DNA of 64,000 bases from contig DAOSDY010000001.1 of the NCBI GenBank assembly GCA_035362835.1, forward strand, positions 1 to 64,000, written 5' to 3'. Below are positions 43,256 through 52,227 of this stretch, piece by piece. The stretch comes from Melioribacteraceae bacterium (lineage in GTDB: Bacteria; Bacteroidota; Ignavibacteria; Ignavibacteriales; Melioribacteraceae). The position numbers were made by a program, and so were the translations under genes. How positions within the stretch are numbered: position 1 is the stretch's first letter; each line of letters starts with the position of its first letter. Below the pieces are notes generated by a model. The model worked only from the letters and a program-made list of their open reading frames with translations. It searched no databases and was not told the origin of the DNA.

Positions 43256-44749
43256 CTATATGAAAAAGAAATTGGAAAGAATAATCACCAAGATTATCCC
43301 TATTATATTCAGAATGAATCCAGCTTTCACCATATCCCAGACCGATAATTTATGGCTTCCGAATACTATTGCATTCGGAGGCGTACCCACCGGCATCATG
43401 AAAGCAAGTGATACGGAAAATGTAGCGGGTATCATTAATGTAAGCGGTTCTATTCCTGTCTCTATTGCTAGTGATGCAAGCACCGGCAGAATTACTGTTG
43501 TTTGTGCTGAGTTTGAAGTAAGCTCGCTTGTAAAAACTACAATTGTACAGATAATTGCCAGCAGCACTATTATCGGTAATCCTGAAAGCCCGGCAAATTC
43601 CTGACCAATCAGCTTTGATAATCCGCTTTTTACAAATCCATCGGCGAGAGCAAATCCTCCTCCGAAAAGAAGTACAATATCCCAGGGCACTTTCCCTATA
43701 TCGTCCTGTTTGAGCAGGAAATTAAATTTATGAGAATTTGAACCGCAGGGAATAAGAAAGAGCAATAATGCCATCGTTATAGCTACAGTGCTGTCGTCTA
43801 TAAAAGCCATTGACGGGAAGAGGCCAGACCATCCCGGGATTATAAAAGTGCCGAGATCGAGTTCGCTTCTGAAAACCCATAGAAAAGCTGTAAGAAAGAA
43901 AACTACTAGAACGCTCTTCTCCTCATACGACATTTTACCGAGTTTGTTCTTTTCTTCGCGGATTATATTTTTATCGAGGACCAGGTCGCTGTCGGATCGG
44001 TAGACTATTTTTGTAAGAACAAACCATGTAATAATCATCATCACGGCAGCAAGCGGAACTCCGAATACCATCCACTCGCTGAATTTAATCATCGGTTCAT
44101 CAGGGAAATTGATTTTATACATTCTCTGAAAGATCAAATTCGGTGGTGTACCTATAAGAGTAGCAATCCCGCCGATCGTACAGGAATAAGCAATAGCGAG
44201 CATAAGCGATTTGGAAAAATTCGAACTCCGTTCAATTCCGAATTCGGATTCAACTTTATAAATAATCGAGAGCCCGATCGGCAGAACCATCAGGCAAGTG
44301 GCCGTATTTGAAATCCACATCGATATAATACCTGATGCTACCATGAAACCGAAAATAATTTTTGCGGGACTGCTGCCGAACAATAGAATTACACTCAGAG
44401 CGATCCGTTTATGGAGGTTCCATTTTTCCATTGCAATCGCAATTATGAATCCCCCTACGAACAGCATAATTGTTGAGTTCATATATTGAGGTGCAATATC
44501 GGATGCCGAGACCACACCGAGTAATGGGAAAAGTATCAGAGGAACCAGAGATGTAGCGGCTAACGGGACCGATTCAAAAATCCACCATACAGCCATCAAA
44601 GTGGCGACTGCTGAAACAAGTTTTGCATTATAAAATTGAGAACCGAAATCGATAAAGAACCAGATTACTGCAAATAAAAAAATACCGAGGAAGAAACCGG
44701 TACTTTTTAAATAGAAGGGATTGAATCGGAATCTGCTTTGGTGGTTCAT
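43256..44749 (-). CDS. DASS-family (SLC13) sodium:anion symporter
   Basis: A 497-residue membrane transporter with about 11-13 helices. Diagnostic segments are PLAATSLVPLILFPLLG, the SNT motif in MWISNTATCLMVLP, GTPPNLIF and the second, inverted copy TSNSAQTTVILPVLASLA with PVGTPPNAIVFG. Such proteins import dicarboxylates, citrate or sulfate with sodium. The substrate cannot be fixed from sequence. It lies 30 bp downstream of bshB1 on the same strand, so co-transcription is possible. Confidence 0.92.
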   Translation of the reverse strand: MNHQSRFRFNPFYLKSTGFFLGIFLFAVIWFFIDFGSQFYNAKLVSAVATLMAVWWIFESVPLAATSLVPLILFPLLGVVSASDIAPQYMNSTIMLFVGGFIIAIAMEKWNLHKRIALSVILLFGSSPAKIIFGFMVASGIISMWISNTATCLMVLPIGLSIIYKVESEFGIERSSNFSKSLMLAIAYSCTIGGIATLIGTPPNLIFQRMYKINFPDEPMIKFSEWMVFGVPLAAVMMIITWFVLTKIVYRSDSDLVLDKNIIREEKNKLGKMSYEEKSVLVVFFLTAFLWVFRSELDLGTFIIPGWSGLFPSMAFIDDSTVAITMALLLFLIPCGSNSHKFNFLLKQDDIGKVPWDIVLLFGGGFALADGFVKSGLSKLIGQEFAGLSGLPIIVLLAIICTIVVFTSELTSNSAQTTVILPVLASLAIETGIEPLTLMIPATFSVSLAFMMPVGTPPNAIVFGSHKLSVWDMVKAGFILNIIGIILVIILSNFFFI

Positions 44750-44779
44750 CGGTATTCCGTAATATTTTTGAGAAACCTG

Positions 44780-45502
44780 TTAGCGTTTTTTTAACATATG
44801 TATTAGATCAAGTTCAATTTTCTCTTCGCAATAAAACGGTTCGCCGTAATCTTTTCCGATTTTAAATCCGAATACCCGTGCACGTGCTTCCAGATTTTTA
44901 ATAAAATTCGGCTGAGAGATAAATGTTTCAGGTTCAACACTCTGCGGATTATGGAACTGTGTTGAATAAGCAAGAATCGATTTCATCTTGAGTTCGAATG
45001 TTTCGCTGATATCGACTATGAACACCGGATCGAATTCATATGTCTGCATGTAGTAGAAAAGTTTTTTAGGTCTATTCGGATTCTGAATCTTATCGTTTTC
45101 TTCAGTTACAATTTTAGGTAATCCAGAGAAGAAGAAAGCCTCCTTGATAAGCTGACTGGTCCCGATATGGTCCGGGTGTCTGTCGTTGAAGTATGGTGCA
45201 AAAACAAACTGAGGTTTGTATTTACGTATACGGCTGATAATAATGTGAAGGTAGTTCTCATTGAATTTGAGTCCGCCGTCTTTGAATCCCAGATTTTCTC
45301 TTTGGGTTATATTAAGAATTGCAGAAGCTTTTTGGGCTTCAGCTTTTCTGGTATCGACAGATCCCCGCGTACCCATTTCACCTTTGCTGAGGTCAATAAC
45401 CCCTACTTTAAGTCCCGCTGAAGATAATTTAGCAATAGTACCTCCCATCGAAATTTCTGCATCATCCGGATGGGCAGCAAAGACGAGAACATCAAGCTCC
45501 AT
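44780..45502 (-). CDS. bshB1: Bacillithiol biosynthesis deacetylase BshB1
   Basis: Removes the acetyl group from N-acetylglucosaminyl-L-malate, the second step of bacillithiol synthesis. The 240-residue zinc-dependent LmbE-like deacetylase has AHPDDAE (His and Asp zinc/catalytic residues, about 10-16) and the second metal motif HPDH in NDRHPDHIGTSQL. GTRGSVDTRKAEA and GLKFNENYLHIII are typical of BshB1 rather than the mycothiol enzyme MshB or other LmbE proteins. The bshA and bshC genes are not in this window. It points to bacillithiol as the low-molecular-weight thiol. Confidence 0.9.
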   Translation of the reverse strand: MELDVLVFAAHPDDAEISMGGTIAKLSSAGLKVGVIDLSKGEMGTRGSVDTRKAEAQKASAILNITQRENLGFKDGGLKFNENYLHIIISRIRKYKPQFVFAPYFNDRHPDHIGTSQLIKEAFFFSGLPKIVTEENDKIQNPNRPKKLFYYMQTYEFDPVFIVDISETFELKMKSILAYSTQFHNPQSVEPETFISQPNFIKNLEARARVFGFKIGKDYGEPFYCEEKIELDLIHMLKKR

Positions 45503-45629
45503 ATTTCCCTCTGAAATGAGTCTAATCCCGTGTTCAAATTAATAATATTTTTTTGAAAGTAAACAATCCGCAGCGAATAAAAACTTTACTGATTTTTGAC
45601 TATTTTCGTCACAAAAGTTCCGGGATTAA

Positions 45630-47069
45630 ATGAATAACAATTATGAAGCGGTTATAGGACTCGAAGTTCACGCCCAGCTTTCAACAGAAACCAAGATATT
45701 CTGCGGATGTTCTACTAAATTCGGTGCTGAACCCAACTCAAACGTCTGCCCTGTATGTCTTGGCCATCCGGGTGTGTTACCGGTAATGAATAAAAAAGTA
45801 GTCGAATATACGGTCCTGATGGGACTAGCTACAGGATGCAGAATAAACGAACGGTCCGTCTTCGCCCGAAAAAATTACTTTTACCCGGATCTTCCCAAAG
45901 GATATCAGATTTCGCAATACGAGGAACCGATATGTGAGAACGGCAAAGTAGAAATTGAATTTAAGGACGGTTCGAAAAAAACGATCGGAGTTACCAGGAT
46001 TCATATGGAGGAGGATGCGGGCAAATCTATACACGACCAGAGCGGTTCAACTTTAATTGACCTTAACAGGTGCGGCACACCGCTTATAGAAATAGTAAGC
46101 GAACCGGATCTGCGCTCACCGGAAGAAGCTTACTTGTATCTGTCGAAACTTAGACAGGTCGTTACCTATTTGGGAATTTGCGACGGGAATATGGAACAGG
46201 GTTCGCTGAGGTGCGATGCAAATGTTTCTGTAAGATTGAAAGGAGCTTCGGCTTTCGGTACAAAGACAGAAGTGAAGAATATGAATTCTTTCAGGAATGT
46301 AGAGCGTGCAATCGCATTCGAAATTGAAAGGCAGATTGACCTGATTGAAGAAGGAAAAGAAGTTGTACAGGAAACACTGCTTTGGGACGCTGATACAAAC
46401 AGCGCTTACCCGATGCGAAGCAAAGAAGAGGCACATGATTACCGTTATTTCCCCGACCCGGATCTGCTTTCGATAGTTGTTGACGGCAAATGGAGAAATG
46501 AAATTGAGAAGCGATTACCGGAATTACCAGATATAAGAAGGGACAGATTTATATCACAGTATCAGCTGCCGCAATACGATTCGGAGATACTTACATTTTC
46601 ACGTCAGATGGCGGATTATTATGAACAGGTTGTTGCAGTTACCGGTGATTTCAAATCTGCAAGCAACTGGGTAATGACAGATGTACTGAAAATAGTGAAT
46701 GACCAGAAAATTAATATTGAAGATTTTCCTGTAAAGCCATTGAACCTCGGGAAGATGTTAAAGATGATAGAAGATAAAACAATCAGCGGAAAAATTGCAA
46801 AAGAAATCTTCCCGGAGATGATAAAATCAGGTAAGGATCCGGAAGAGATTGTTAAAGAGAAAGGATTGGTTCAGATAAGTGATACTTCTGAAATTGAAAA
46901 AGCTGTTGAGAAAGTTATTGCGGCAAATCCGAAAGATGTGGAGGAATTTATTTCAGGTAAGGAAAAAGTACTAGGATTCCTTGTCGGACAGGTAATGAAA
47001 GAAACCAAAGGGAAAGCGAATCCGCAGATTCTAAATAAGATTCTGCGGGATAAGCTGAAGAATAAATAA
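45630..47069 (+). CDS. gatB: Asp/Glu-tRNA amidotransferase subunit B
   Basis: The kinase-like subunit of the tRNA-dependent amidotransferase. The 479-residue protein begins YEAVIGLEVHAQLSTETKIFCGC, with NVCPVCLGHPG (zinc cysteines), DLPKGYQISQYE and EDAGKSIHD, and has the C-terminal GatB/YqeY helical domain (about 330-479). It is divergent from bshB1 and convergent with the RmlD-like gene. The last 15 nt lie in the first copy of a 36-bp tandem repeat. gatC is at 26237; gatA is not in the window. Confidence 0.97.
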   Translation: MNNNYEAVIGLEVHAQLSTETKIFCGCSTKFGAEPNSNVCPVCLGHPGVLPVMNKKVVEYTVLMGLATGCRINERSVFARKNYFYPDLPKGYQISQYEEPICENGKVEIEFKDGSKKTIGVTRIHMEEDAGKSIHDQSGSTLIDLNRCGTPLIEIVSEPDLRSPEEAYLYLSKLRQVVTYLGICDGNMEQGSLRCDANVSVRLKGASAFGTKTEVKNMNSFRNVERAIAFEIERQIDLIEEGKEVVQETLLWDADTNSAYPMRSKEEAHDYRYFPDPDLLSIVVDGKWRNEIEKRLPELPDIRRDRFISQYQLPQYDSEILTFSRQMADYYEQVVAVTGDFKSASNWVMTDVLKIVNDQKINIEDFPVKPLNLGKMLKMIEDKTISGKIAKEIFPEMIKSGKDPEEIVKEKGLVQISDTSEIEKAVEKVIAANPKDVEEFISGKEKVLGFLVGQVMKETKGKANPQILNKILRDKLKNK

Positions 47070-47126
47070 TCAGAACATTTCTCTAATTGACTGAAGAATA
47101 AGTAATCAGAACATTTCTCTAATTGA
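47055..47126. repeat. 36-bp direct tandem duplication over the gatB/rmlD 3' ends
   Basis: Two adjacent 36-bp units, 47055-47090 and 47091-47126, differ at one base only (A versus G in AATAA[A/G]TAA). Each unit contains the last codons of gatB with its TAA and, on the other strand, the last codons of the RmlD-like gene with its TGA. As arranged, gatB uses the stop in the first unit and the RmlD-like gene uses the stop in the second, so both genes remain complete and a 36-bp spacer of duplicated coding ends has been added. Confidence 0.95.
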
Positions 47127-47978
47127 CTGACGGAGATTTTTAGGCTCAATGCCGAATGACCGGAGTTTATCGGTATTAAGAGAAACATCCGCAACCTTAT
47201 ATAGTATCCCTTCCTCTTCCATGGTTGTTTTTATCAAAAGATTTTTATCTATTCCGGTTTCCTCACACAGGATTTCACCAAGTTCGTACCTTGAAACTCT
47301 TTCGGGCCCCGCAAAATTTACAATTTCACACTTAATATTTTTTTCAATCAGCCGGTTAATCATAGCTGCCGATTCTTTGAGTGCAAGAGGCGACCGGAAT
47401 TGATCAGTAAATAATTTAACCGGTTTCCCGGATTTCAAGTTTTGGTACATCCTGTGGAAATTATTGAGTGAATGATTTAGTCCGAATCCAATGATTAGTG
47501 ATTCACGCAAAATCAAATAATTATCGAACGTCTCTTTGATTTTTACCTCCCCCATTAACTTTGTTTCCGCATAGAGGGATACCGGAATAAGTTTGGCATC
47601 CTCCTTAAGATTAGAGCCTCTATAGCCGGCATAGACAAGATCGGTTGAAAAATAAAACAATCCGGCATTTATCCTTGAACAGATTTCCGCAAGAGATTGG
47701 GTTGAATTAACGTTTATATCATAGACCAGATCAGCCGGTAATGAATCTGCTTTTTCAGGACTCGATATTGCAGCGGCATGAATGATAATATCCGGTTTGA
47801 AACCGGATACTGCTTCTTCCAGTTTATTATGGTCCCTGATGTCAAGTTTTATAGAATTAAATTGACTGCAATTTCCAGGATTAAGATTGTATTGAGTAAG
47901 GATTTGGTGGTTTCCGGCCAGCTCGCGATTAAGATACTGTCCGATCAAACCGCTGCCACCCGTAATAAATATTTTCAT
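47106..47978 (-). CDS. RmlD-like sugar-nucleotide reductase (dTDP-4-dehydrorhamnose reductase family)
   Basis: A 290-residue extended short-chain dehydrogenase. The N-terminal ITGGSGLIGQYL is the NAD(P) site, DIIIHAAAISSPEKAD the strand 4 region, and the YAETKLMGE segment the catalytic Tyr-x-x-x-Lys. The family reduces dTDP-4-dehydrorhamnose in rhamnose synthesis, but similar proteins act as regulatory subunits (MAT2B-like) or on other sugar nucleotides; no rhamnose genes lie next to it. Its 3' end falls in a 36-bp tandem duplication shared with gatB. Confidence 0.85.
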   Translation of the reverse strand: MKIFITGGSGLIGQYLNRELAGNHQILTQYNLNPGNCSQFNSIKLDIRDHNKLEEAVSGFKPDIIIHAAAISSPEKADSLPADLVYDINVNSTQSLAEICSRINAGLFYFSTDLVYAGYRGSNLKEDAKLIPVSLYAETKLMGEVKIKETFDNYLILRESLIIGFGLNHSLNNFHRMYQNLKSGKPVKLFTDQFRSPLALKESAAMINRLIEKNIKCEIVNFAGPERVSRYELGEILCEETGIDKNLLIKTTMEEEGILYKVADVSLNTDKLRSFGIEPKNLRQSIREMF

Positions 47979-48074
47979 TAATTAGGGCCTTTCGATAATA
48001 TTTTAACTGCAATAATATTATTTTTGAAATAGAAACGGAATAAGCACTTTCAATTACTAACAATAAATACTTTT

Positions 48075-48110
48075 GATCAGGATCAAGATCATGAGCAGGA
48101 TCAGGAGGAT
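48075..48110. repeat. Degenerate GATCAR hexamer run before nfo
   Basis: Six adjacent hexamers related to GATCAG: GATCAG, GATCAA, GATCAT, GAGCAG, GATCAG, GAGGAT, the last merging with the ribosome binding site region of nfo. It is an open frame in one phase but has no start codon, so it is not coding. It may be a chance slippage product. Confidence 0.6.
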
Positions 48111-48121
48111 GGAAAGAGGTA

Positions 48122-48979
48122 ATGATGAAACATTTAATAGGCGCACATACATTCGTAAGCGGAGGGCCAGCTTCAGCGGTTGACGCTGCGGACAAACTCG
48201 GCTTTTCAGCGATGCAAATCTTCACAAAAAATAATAATCAATACTTTGCCCGCGATCTTACAGAAGATGAAATAAATATTTACAAAGAAAAATTAAAGAG
48301 CTCCGGAATTAAGTTTGTTGTATCACACGATTCATATCTTATAAACCTTTGTGCAAAAGACCCTCAGGGGCTTGCAAAATCGCGTCAGGCATTTATTAAA
48401 GAGCTTGAAAGATGCGAGCAGCTCGGTATACCGCATCTTAATTTTCACCCCGGAGCTCATACCGGACAGGGCGAGGAGGAAGGTTTAAGAATAATCGCAG
48501 AATCTCTTAATTACGCCCATTCCAAAACACCCGGTTACAAAACTAAAAGTATGCTGGAAGTTACCGCCGGACAGGGAACTGCATTAGGATATAAGTTTGA
48601 GCATTTAAGAAAAATAATCGATATGGTAGATGATTCCGACCGTATGACTGTCTGCATCGATACTGCACACATCTGGGCAGCCGGATACAATATACGCGAC
48701 CCTAAAGAATATAAAAAAGTAATAAAGGAATTTGACGAGATAATCGGGCTTGATATTTTAAAGTGCCTTCACATGAACGACAGCAAGAAAGAACTCGGTT
48801 CGAGGGTCGACAGGCACGACCATATAGGAAAAGGATTTATCGGACTTGAAGGATTTGCAAATATAATGAATGATAAAATGCTTGAGAAAGTACCTAAGAT
48901 TCTGGAAACTCCTAAAGAGAAAGATCAGAAAGAGGATGTTGAAAATATTCAGGTTCTTTTGAGTCTTGTAAAGAAATAA
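48122..48979 (+). CDS. nfo: Endonuclease IV (apurinic/apyrimidinic endonuclease)
   Basis: Repairs abasic sites by cutting 5' to the lesion. The 285-residue TIM-barrel protein has the three-zinc site spread over the sequence, with HLNFHPGAHTG, MLEVTAGQGTALGYKFEHL, CIDTAHIWAAGY, and CLHMNDSKKELGSRVDRHDHIGKGFIG as the usual endonuclease IV signatures. An AGAGG ribosome binding site precedes a double ATG (48122 or 48125); the second may be the real start. It converges with the DUF1460 gene with 10 bp between stops and no terminator. Confidence 0.95.
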   Translation: MMKHLIGAHTFVSGGPASAVDAADKLGFSAMQIFTKNNNQYFARDLTEDEINIYKEKLKSSGIKFVVSHDSYLINLCAKDPQGLAKSRQAFIKELERCEQLGIPHLNFHPGAHTGQGEEEGLRIIAESLNYAHSKTPGYKTKSMLEVTAGQGTALGYKFEHLRKIIDMVDDSDRMTVCIDTAHIWAAGYNIRDPKEYKKVIKEFDEIIGLDILKCLHMNDSKKELGSRVDRHDHIGKGFIGLEGFANIMNDKMLEKVPKILETPKEKDQKEDVENIQVLLSLVKK

Positions 48980-48989
48980 TGGATATCTA

Positions 48990-49844
48990 TCAGAGAGGAC
49001 GCAGGACCATAATACCGGTCTGTTTTTTATTCCCTTTTATATAATCGGCCAGCGGTTTTTCAGAGATCTGTACTTTATGTCCAACGTTCGGAGCGTGCAT
49101 CAGGTGAATTCTTCCGTCCTCCATCCTAACCGCTATTCCCGTATGAGCAATATCGAGGCCTTCAATATTAGTTGTTATGCCGATGATGTCGCCGTTCTCT
49201 ATTTTACTTTCTATTTTTTCAATTTTTTCCTGCGGGATATAAAAATATTTTCTTTTGCTGATCTTCTTTTCAAACGAGGCAATTTCAATAACGAACATTG
49301 GATTCTCTTTCAGCTGTCTGTATGAATCGACATGTTTTCTCATAAAATCGATCCTCTTTTTATACTGAACACCTCCGATCGGTTTTGTAACATCCTTTCC
49401 AACCCCTCTTTTATTCATATCGTAAATCCAATCGGAAAAATAATGGAGGCGTGAGGGATATTCCTTTTTAAGGCCGTCACGGTATCTTACGTTTATTAAT
49501 TCATTCTGATAATCTTCAAAAGTAGTTTTACCCGATTTAATGCATCTTGCAAAAACCAGAGCGCTTTCGAGGAACGTGTAACAATCCAGTCCTGTAAGGT
49601 GGATTACGAGTTCCTCCCTATCACCTTTTTCGAGAGTGTTAGGGACATATTCGGTTCCTAGAAAACTTTTTCCTATTTCAATAATTATTTCATTAACCGG
49701 TTTTTCAGACAGATTTTTAGAAACAGCCAGTTCAAATTTTGAATTACAGATTTCAATGTCCTGCTGAGTATAGACCGGCTGTGAGTAAATCAATGTGGAA
49801 ATGGCTGCTAAGATTATAAAAATTTTCAGAGCATATTTGAACAT
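48990..49844 (-). CDS. DUF1460 family (NlpC/P60-like) exported protein
   Basis: A 284-residue exported protein with a signal peptide (about 1-21, LIYSQ). The DUF1460 family is an amidase-like cysteine peptidase related to NlpC/P60: LTGLDCYTFLESALVFARCI carries the likely catalytic Cys, and DIAHTGIAV the likely His. KGDREELVIHLTGLD is also typical. Known members act on peptidoglycan stem peptides (N-acetylmuramoyl-L-alanine amidase-like). Alternative: a structural homologue of unknown substrate. It converges with nfo and has 62 bp before dnaB. Confidence 0.85.
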   Translation of the reverse strand: MFKYALKIFIILAAISTLIYSQPVYTQQDIEICNSKFELAVSKNLSEKPVNEIIIEIGKSFLGTEYVPNTLEKGDREELVIHLTGLDCYTFLESALVFARCIKSGKTTFEDYQNELINVRYRDGLKKEYPSRLHYFSDWIYDMNKRGVGKDVTKPIGGVQYKKRIDFMRKHVDSYRQLKENPMFVIEIASFEKKISKRKYFYIPQEKIEKIESKIENGDIIGITTNIEGLDIAHTGIAVRMEDGRIHLMHAPNVGHKVQISEKPLADYIKGNKKQTGIMVLRPL

Positions 49845-49906
49845 ATTGCAAGATCCCGATTAATTTTTAATTGATGGAACAGAGCTTAGCACAGGAACGA
49901 AATCGT

Positions 49907-51373
49907 TTAAAACGGCGGCTCTTCGAGAGCAGCAATCGGTTCTTCACCTGCGGGAAGCTGCTGACGGAATCTCTCAAGATTTTCGAACCGGGCATAATCT
50001 TTAATAAATCTCAGTTTGGCCTCACCAGTTGGTCCGTTTCTTTGTTTTCCAACAATCACTTCTGCAATACCTTCTGTCGATTCTCCCTGCATATCACCGG
50101 TTCCGAAAGATTGAATCTGGTACATTTCCGGCCGGTAGAGGAAAAGGACAACGTCGGCATCCTGTTCAATAGAGCCTGATTCACGAAGATCCGAGAGCAT
50201 CGGTTTTTTATCTGTGCGAGATTCAACTGCTCTGTTGAGCTGCGAAAGTGCAATTACAGGCAGGTTCAGTTCCTTAGCGAGCGCTTTAAGCGATCTTGAA
50301 ATAGAGGAGATTTCCCGTTCACGGCTTTCCATCGAATTCGACGGATTTACAAGCTGAAGATAATCGACAATTATCAATCCGCAGTTCTTTTCATTCTTCA
50401 AGCGTCTTGCTTTAGCTCTCAATTCCAGGATTGAAATGCCGGGAGTATCATCGATATAGATCGGAGCTTTGCTTAGTTTATGAACGGTACGGCTTATTTT
50501 AGCTCCTTCCTCGGCTTTGAATTTTCCGGTTCTGACATTATGAGCATTGATACGCGCTTCGGCTGAGATCAAACGAGTTGCAAGCTGAATAGTGGACATT
50601 TCAAGACTAAAAATACCGATCGGGACATTATGATCGATAGCGGCATTGCGGGCTGCGGACATTGCAAACGCGGTTTTACCCATCGAAGGACGGGCAGCAA
50701 TAATTATGAGATCCGATTTCTGGAAACCGCCAAGGAGTTCATCGAGTTCAAAGAAACCCGAAGGTACTGAGAAAGAGGAAATATTTTTTGAGTGAATTGC
50801 CTCGATAAGTTCCAGTGCTTCTTTAACGGCCTTATCCATCGACTTGAATGATTCTTTAATCCCCTCTTCGGAGATCTGAAATATTTTTGATTCAGCGGCA
50901 TCGAGAAGGTCGAACACATCCTCGCTTCCTTCATAGGCATTGCGCGCAATATCCATTGAAGCCGTGATCAATTGCCTGAGAATCCATTTTTCCAGAACGA
51001 TTCTCGCGTGATAGTCTACATTTGCCGCCGAGGAGACATCCTGCGTTAATTTTCCGAGGTAGGCGGCGCCGCCTGCTTCATCGACTTTACCGGATTTTTT
51101 AAGTTCTTCATAAATCGATACTGTGTCGATCGGTTCATCAGCTTCGTAGAGAGAGCTCATCGCTTCGAAGATTACACGGTTTTTCTTTTCGTAGAAGGAC
51201 TCCGGTTTCAGTACTTCAATAGCTTTAGGTACGGCTTCAGTTTCAATAAGCATTGCGCCAAGTACGGACATTTCCACTTCAGGCGCTGCTGGCGGTTGTT
51301 TAGAAGCGGTTCTTAATTTTTCGAGAATCGCATCGTCTCTTTCGGTTTTTCGCGTAGAGGATCTTTTTGCCAT
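49907..51373 (-). CDS. dnaB: Replicative DNA helicase DnaB
   Basis: Unwinds DNA at the replication fork. The 488-residue protein has the N-terminal helical domain (about 25-130, EMSVLGAMLIETEAVPKAIEVL) and a C-terminal RecA-like ATPase with Walker A ARPSMGKTAFA, DNA-binding and arginine-finger segments (IDDTPGISILELRAKARRLK), Walker B LIIVDYLQL and SDLRESGSIEQDADVV. No intein interrupts it. It overlaps nothing; the uracil-DNA glycosylase gene is 4 bp upstream, so the two are one transcript. Confidence 0.97.
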   Translation of the reverse strand: MAKRSSTRKTERDDAILEKLRTASKQPPAAPEVEMSVLGAMLIETEAVPKAIEVLKPESFYEKKNRVIFEAMSSLYEADEPIDTVSIYEELKKSGKVDEAGGAAYLGKLTQDVSSAANVDYHARIVLEKWILRQLITASMDIARNAYEGSEDVFDLLDAAESKIFQISEEGIKESFKSMDKAVKEALELIEAIHSKNISSFSVPSGFFELDELLGGFQKSDLIIIAARPSMGKTAFAMSAARNAAIDHNVPIGIFSLEMSTIQLATRLISAEARINAHNVRTGKFKAEEGAKISRTVHKLSKAPIYIDDTPGISILELRAKARRLKNEKNCGLIIVDYLQLVNPSNSMESREREISSISRSLKALAKELNLPVIALSQLNRAVESRTDKKPMLSDLRESGSIEQDADVVLFLYRPEMYQIQSFGTGDMQGESTEGIAEVIVGKQRNGPTGEAKLRFIKDYARFENLERFRQQLPAGEEPIAALEEPPF

Positions 51374-51377
51374 TTTA

Positions 51378-52118
51378 TTATTTCAATAGTTCATCGTAAA
51401 GTTTTTTGAATTTCTGTACATCCTCCCAGCATCCCCTTTTCCAGTTCGGATTTCTCAAGAGAGCAGCCGGGTGATAAGTTGCCATTACCTTAACACCGTT
51501 AAAATCGTAAACCGAGTTACGCAGATCGCCGAGAGAGAGTTTTTTATTCAGCAATCCGTTAGCAGCGACGCGTCCAAGGCAGAGAATAATTTTCGGTTTA
51601 ATCAGTTCTATCTGCTTGTGAAGATAAGGAATACAAGTTTCCATTTCCAGAGGCTGCGGGTCCCTGTTTCCCGGGGGTCTGCATTTGAGGATATTAGCTA
51701 TATAAACTTCCTCTCTTTTCAGGTTTACCGCTTTAAGAATGTCATTCAGTAATTTCCCGGCACGACCGACGAACGGTTCGCCCTGAGCGTCCTCTTCGGC
51801 ACCCGGAGCTTCGCCTATAAGCATTGCATGTGCATTCGGGTTCCCGACACCGAATACAAATTTATTTCTTGTTTTACCGAGAGTGCATTTCTGACAATCG
51901 TGAATCGTCGAATAGAGCTGATCGATGGATTCAGAATTCTGAAAATCCTCCGTAAAGAGATTATCGTTTAATTCCATTTCAATCCTGCCGGTTACTTTAA
52001 CAGTGTTATCAACAGCCACAAGACCTGTATTAAGGGAATCCGAGAAGAGATCATCACCGAAAATATCCTGCTGATCTTTCAGTGCTTCAACGAGTAATTT
52101 TTGAAAATCCTTGTTCAA
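51378..52118 (-). CDS. Family 4 uracil-DNA glycosylase
   Basis: A 246-residue [4Fe-4S] uracil-DNA glycosylase. An N-terminal extension (about 1-70) is followed by CQKCTLGKTRNKFVFG (first two cluster cysteines), the catalytic GEAPGAEED, GRAGKLLNDIL, YIANILKCRPPGNRDP, CLGRVAANGL and the final HPAALLRNP with its His. Cysteines for the cluster are at CxxC, in LKCRPP and in the PHxCIPYL-type segment. The start is TTG at 52118; the frame has no ATG that keeps the conserved N-terminal region. It heads the dnaB transcript. Confidence 0.92.
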   Translation of the reverse strand: MNKDFQKLLVEALKDQQDIFGDDLFSDSLNTGLVAVDNTVKVTGRIEMELNDNLFTEDFQNSESIDQLYSTIHDCQKCTLGKTRNKFVFGVGNPNAHAMLIGEAPGAEEDAQGEPFVGRAGKLLNDILKAVNLKREEVYIANILKCRPPGNRDPQPLEMETCIPYLHKQIELIKPKIILCLGRVAANGLLNKKLSLGDLRNSVYDFNGVKVMATYHPAALLRNPNWKRGCWEDVQKFKKLYDELLK

Positions 52119-52180
52119 ATAAGTACCAGGAATAGTTTAACCGGCGTTCGAATTTAAGAAAAATGAGGTTATTTAAAAAC

Positions 52181-52206
52181 AAAAGCGGAGAATGTTTTTC
52201 TCCGCT
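52181..52206 (-). terminator. Intrinsic terminator of the yicC-gmk-rpoZ run
   Basis: AGCGGAG (52184-52190) pairs with CTCCGCT (52200-52206); on the minus strand a run of T with one G follows. It lies 22 bp after the rpoZ stop and separates this transcript from the uracil-DNA glycosylase/dnaB unit. Confidence 0.78.
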
Positions 52207-52227
52207 GATTTTTTAACCGGATTAATT

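Noticed and set aside
48062..48122. Open frame through the GATCAR hexamers before nfo (would encode alternating Asp/Gln)
   Set aside because: No start codon upstream before an in-frame stop, so it cannot be a gene.
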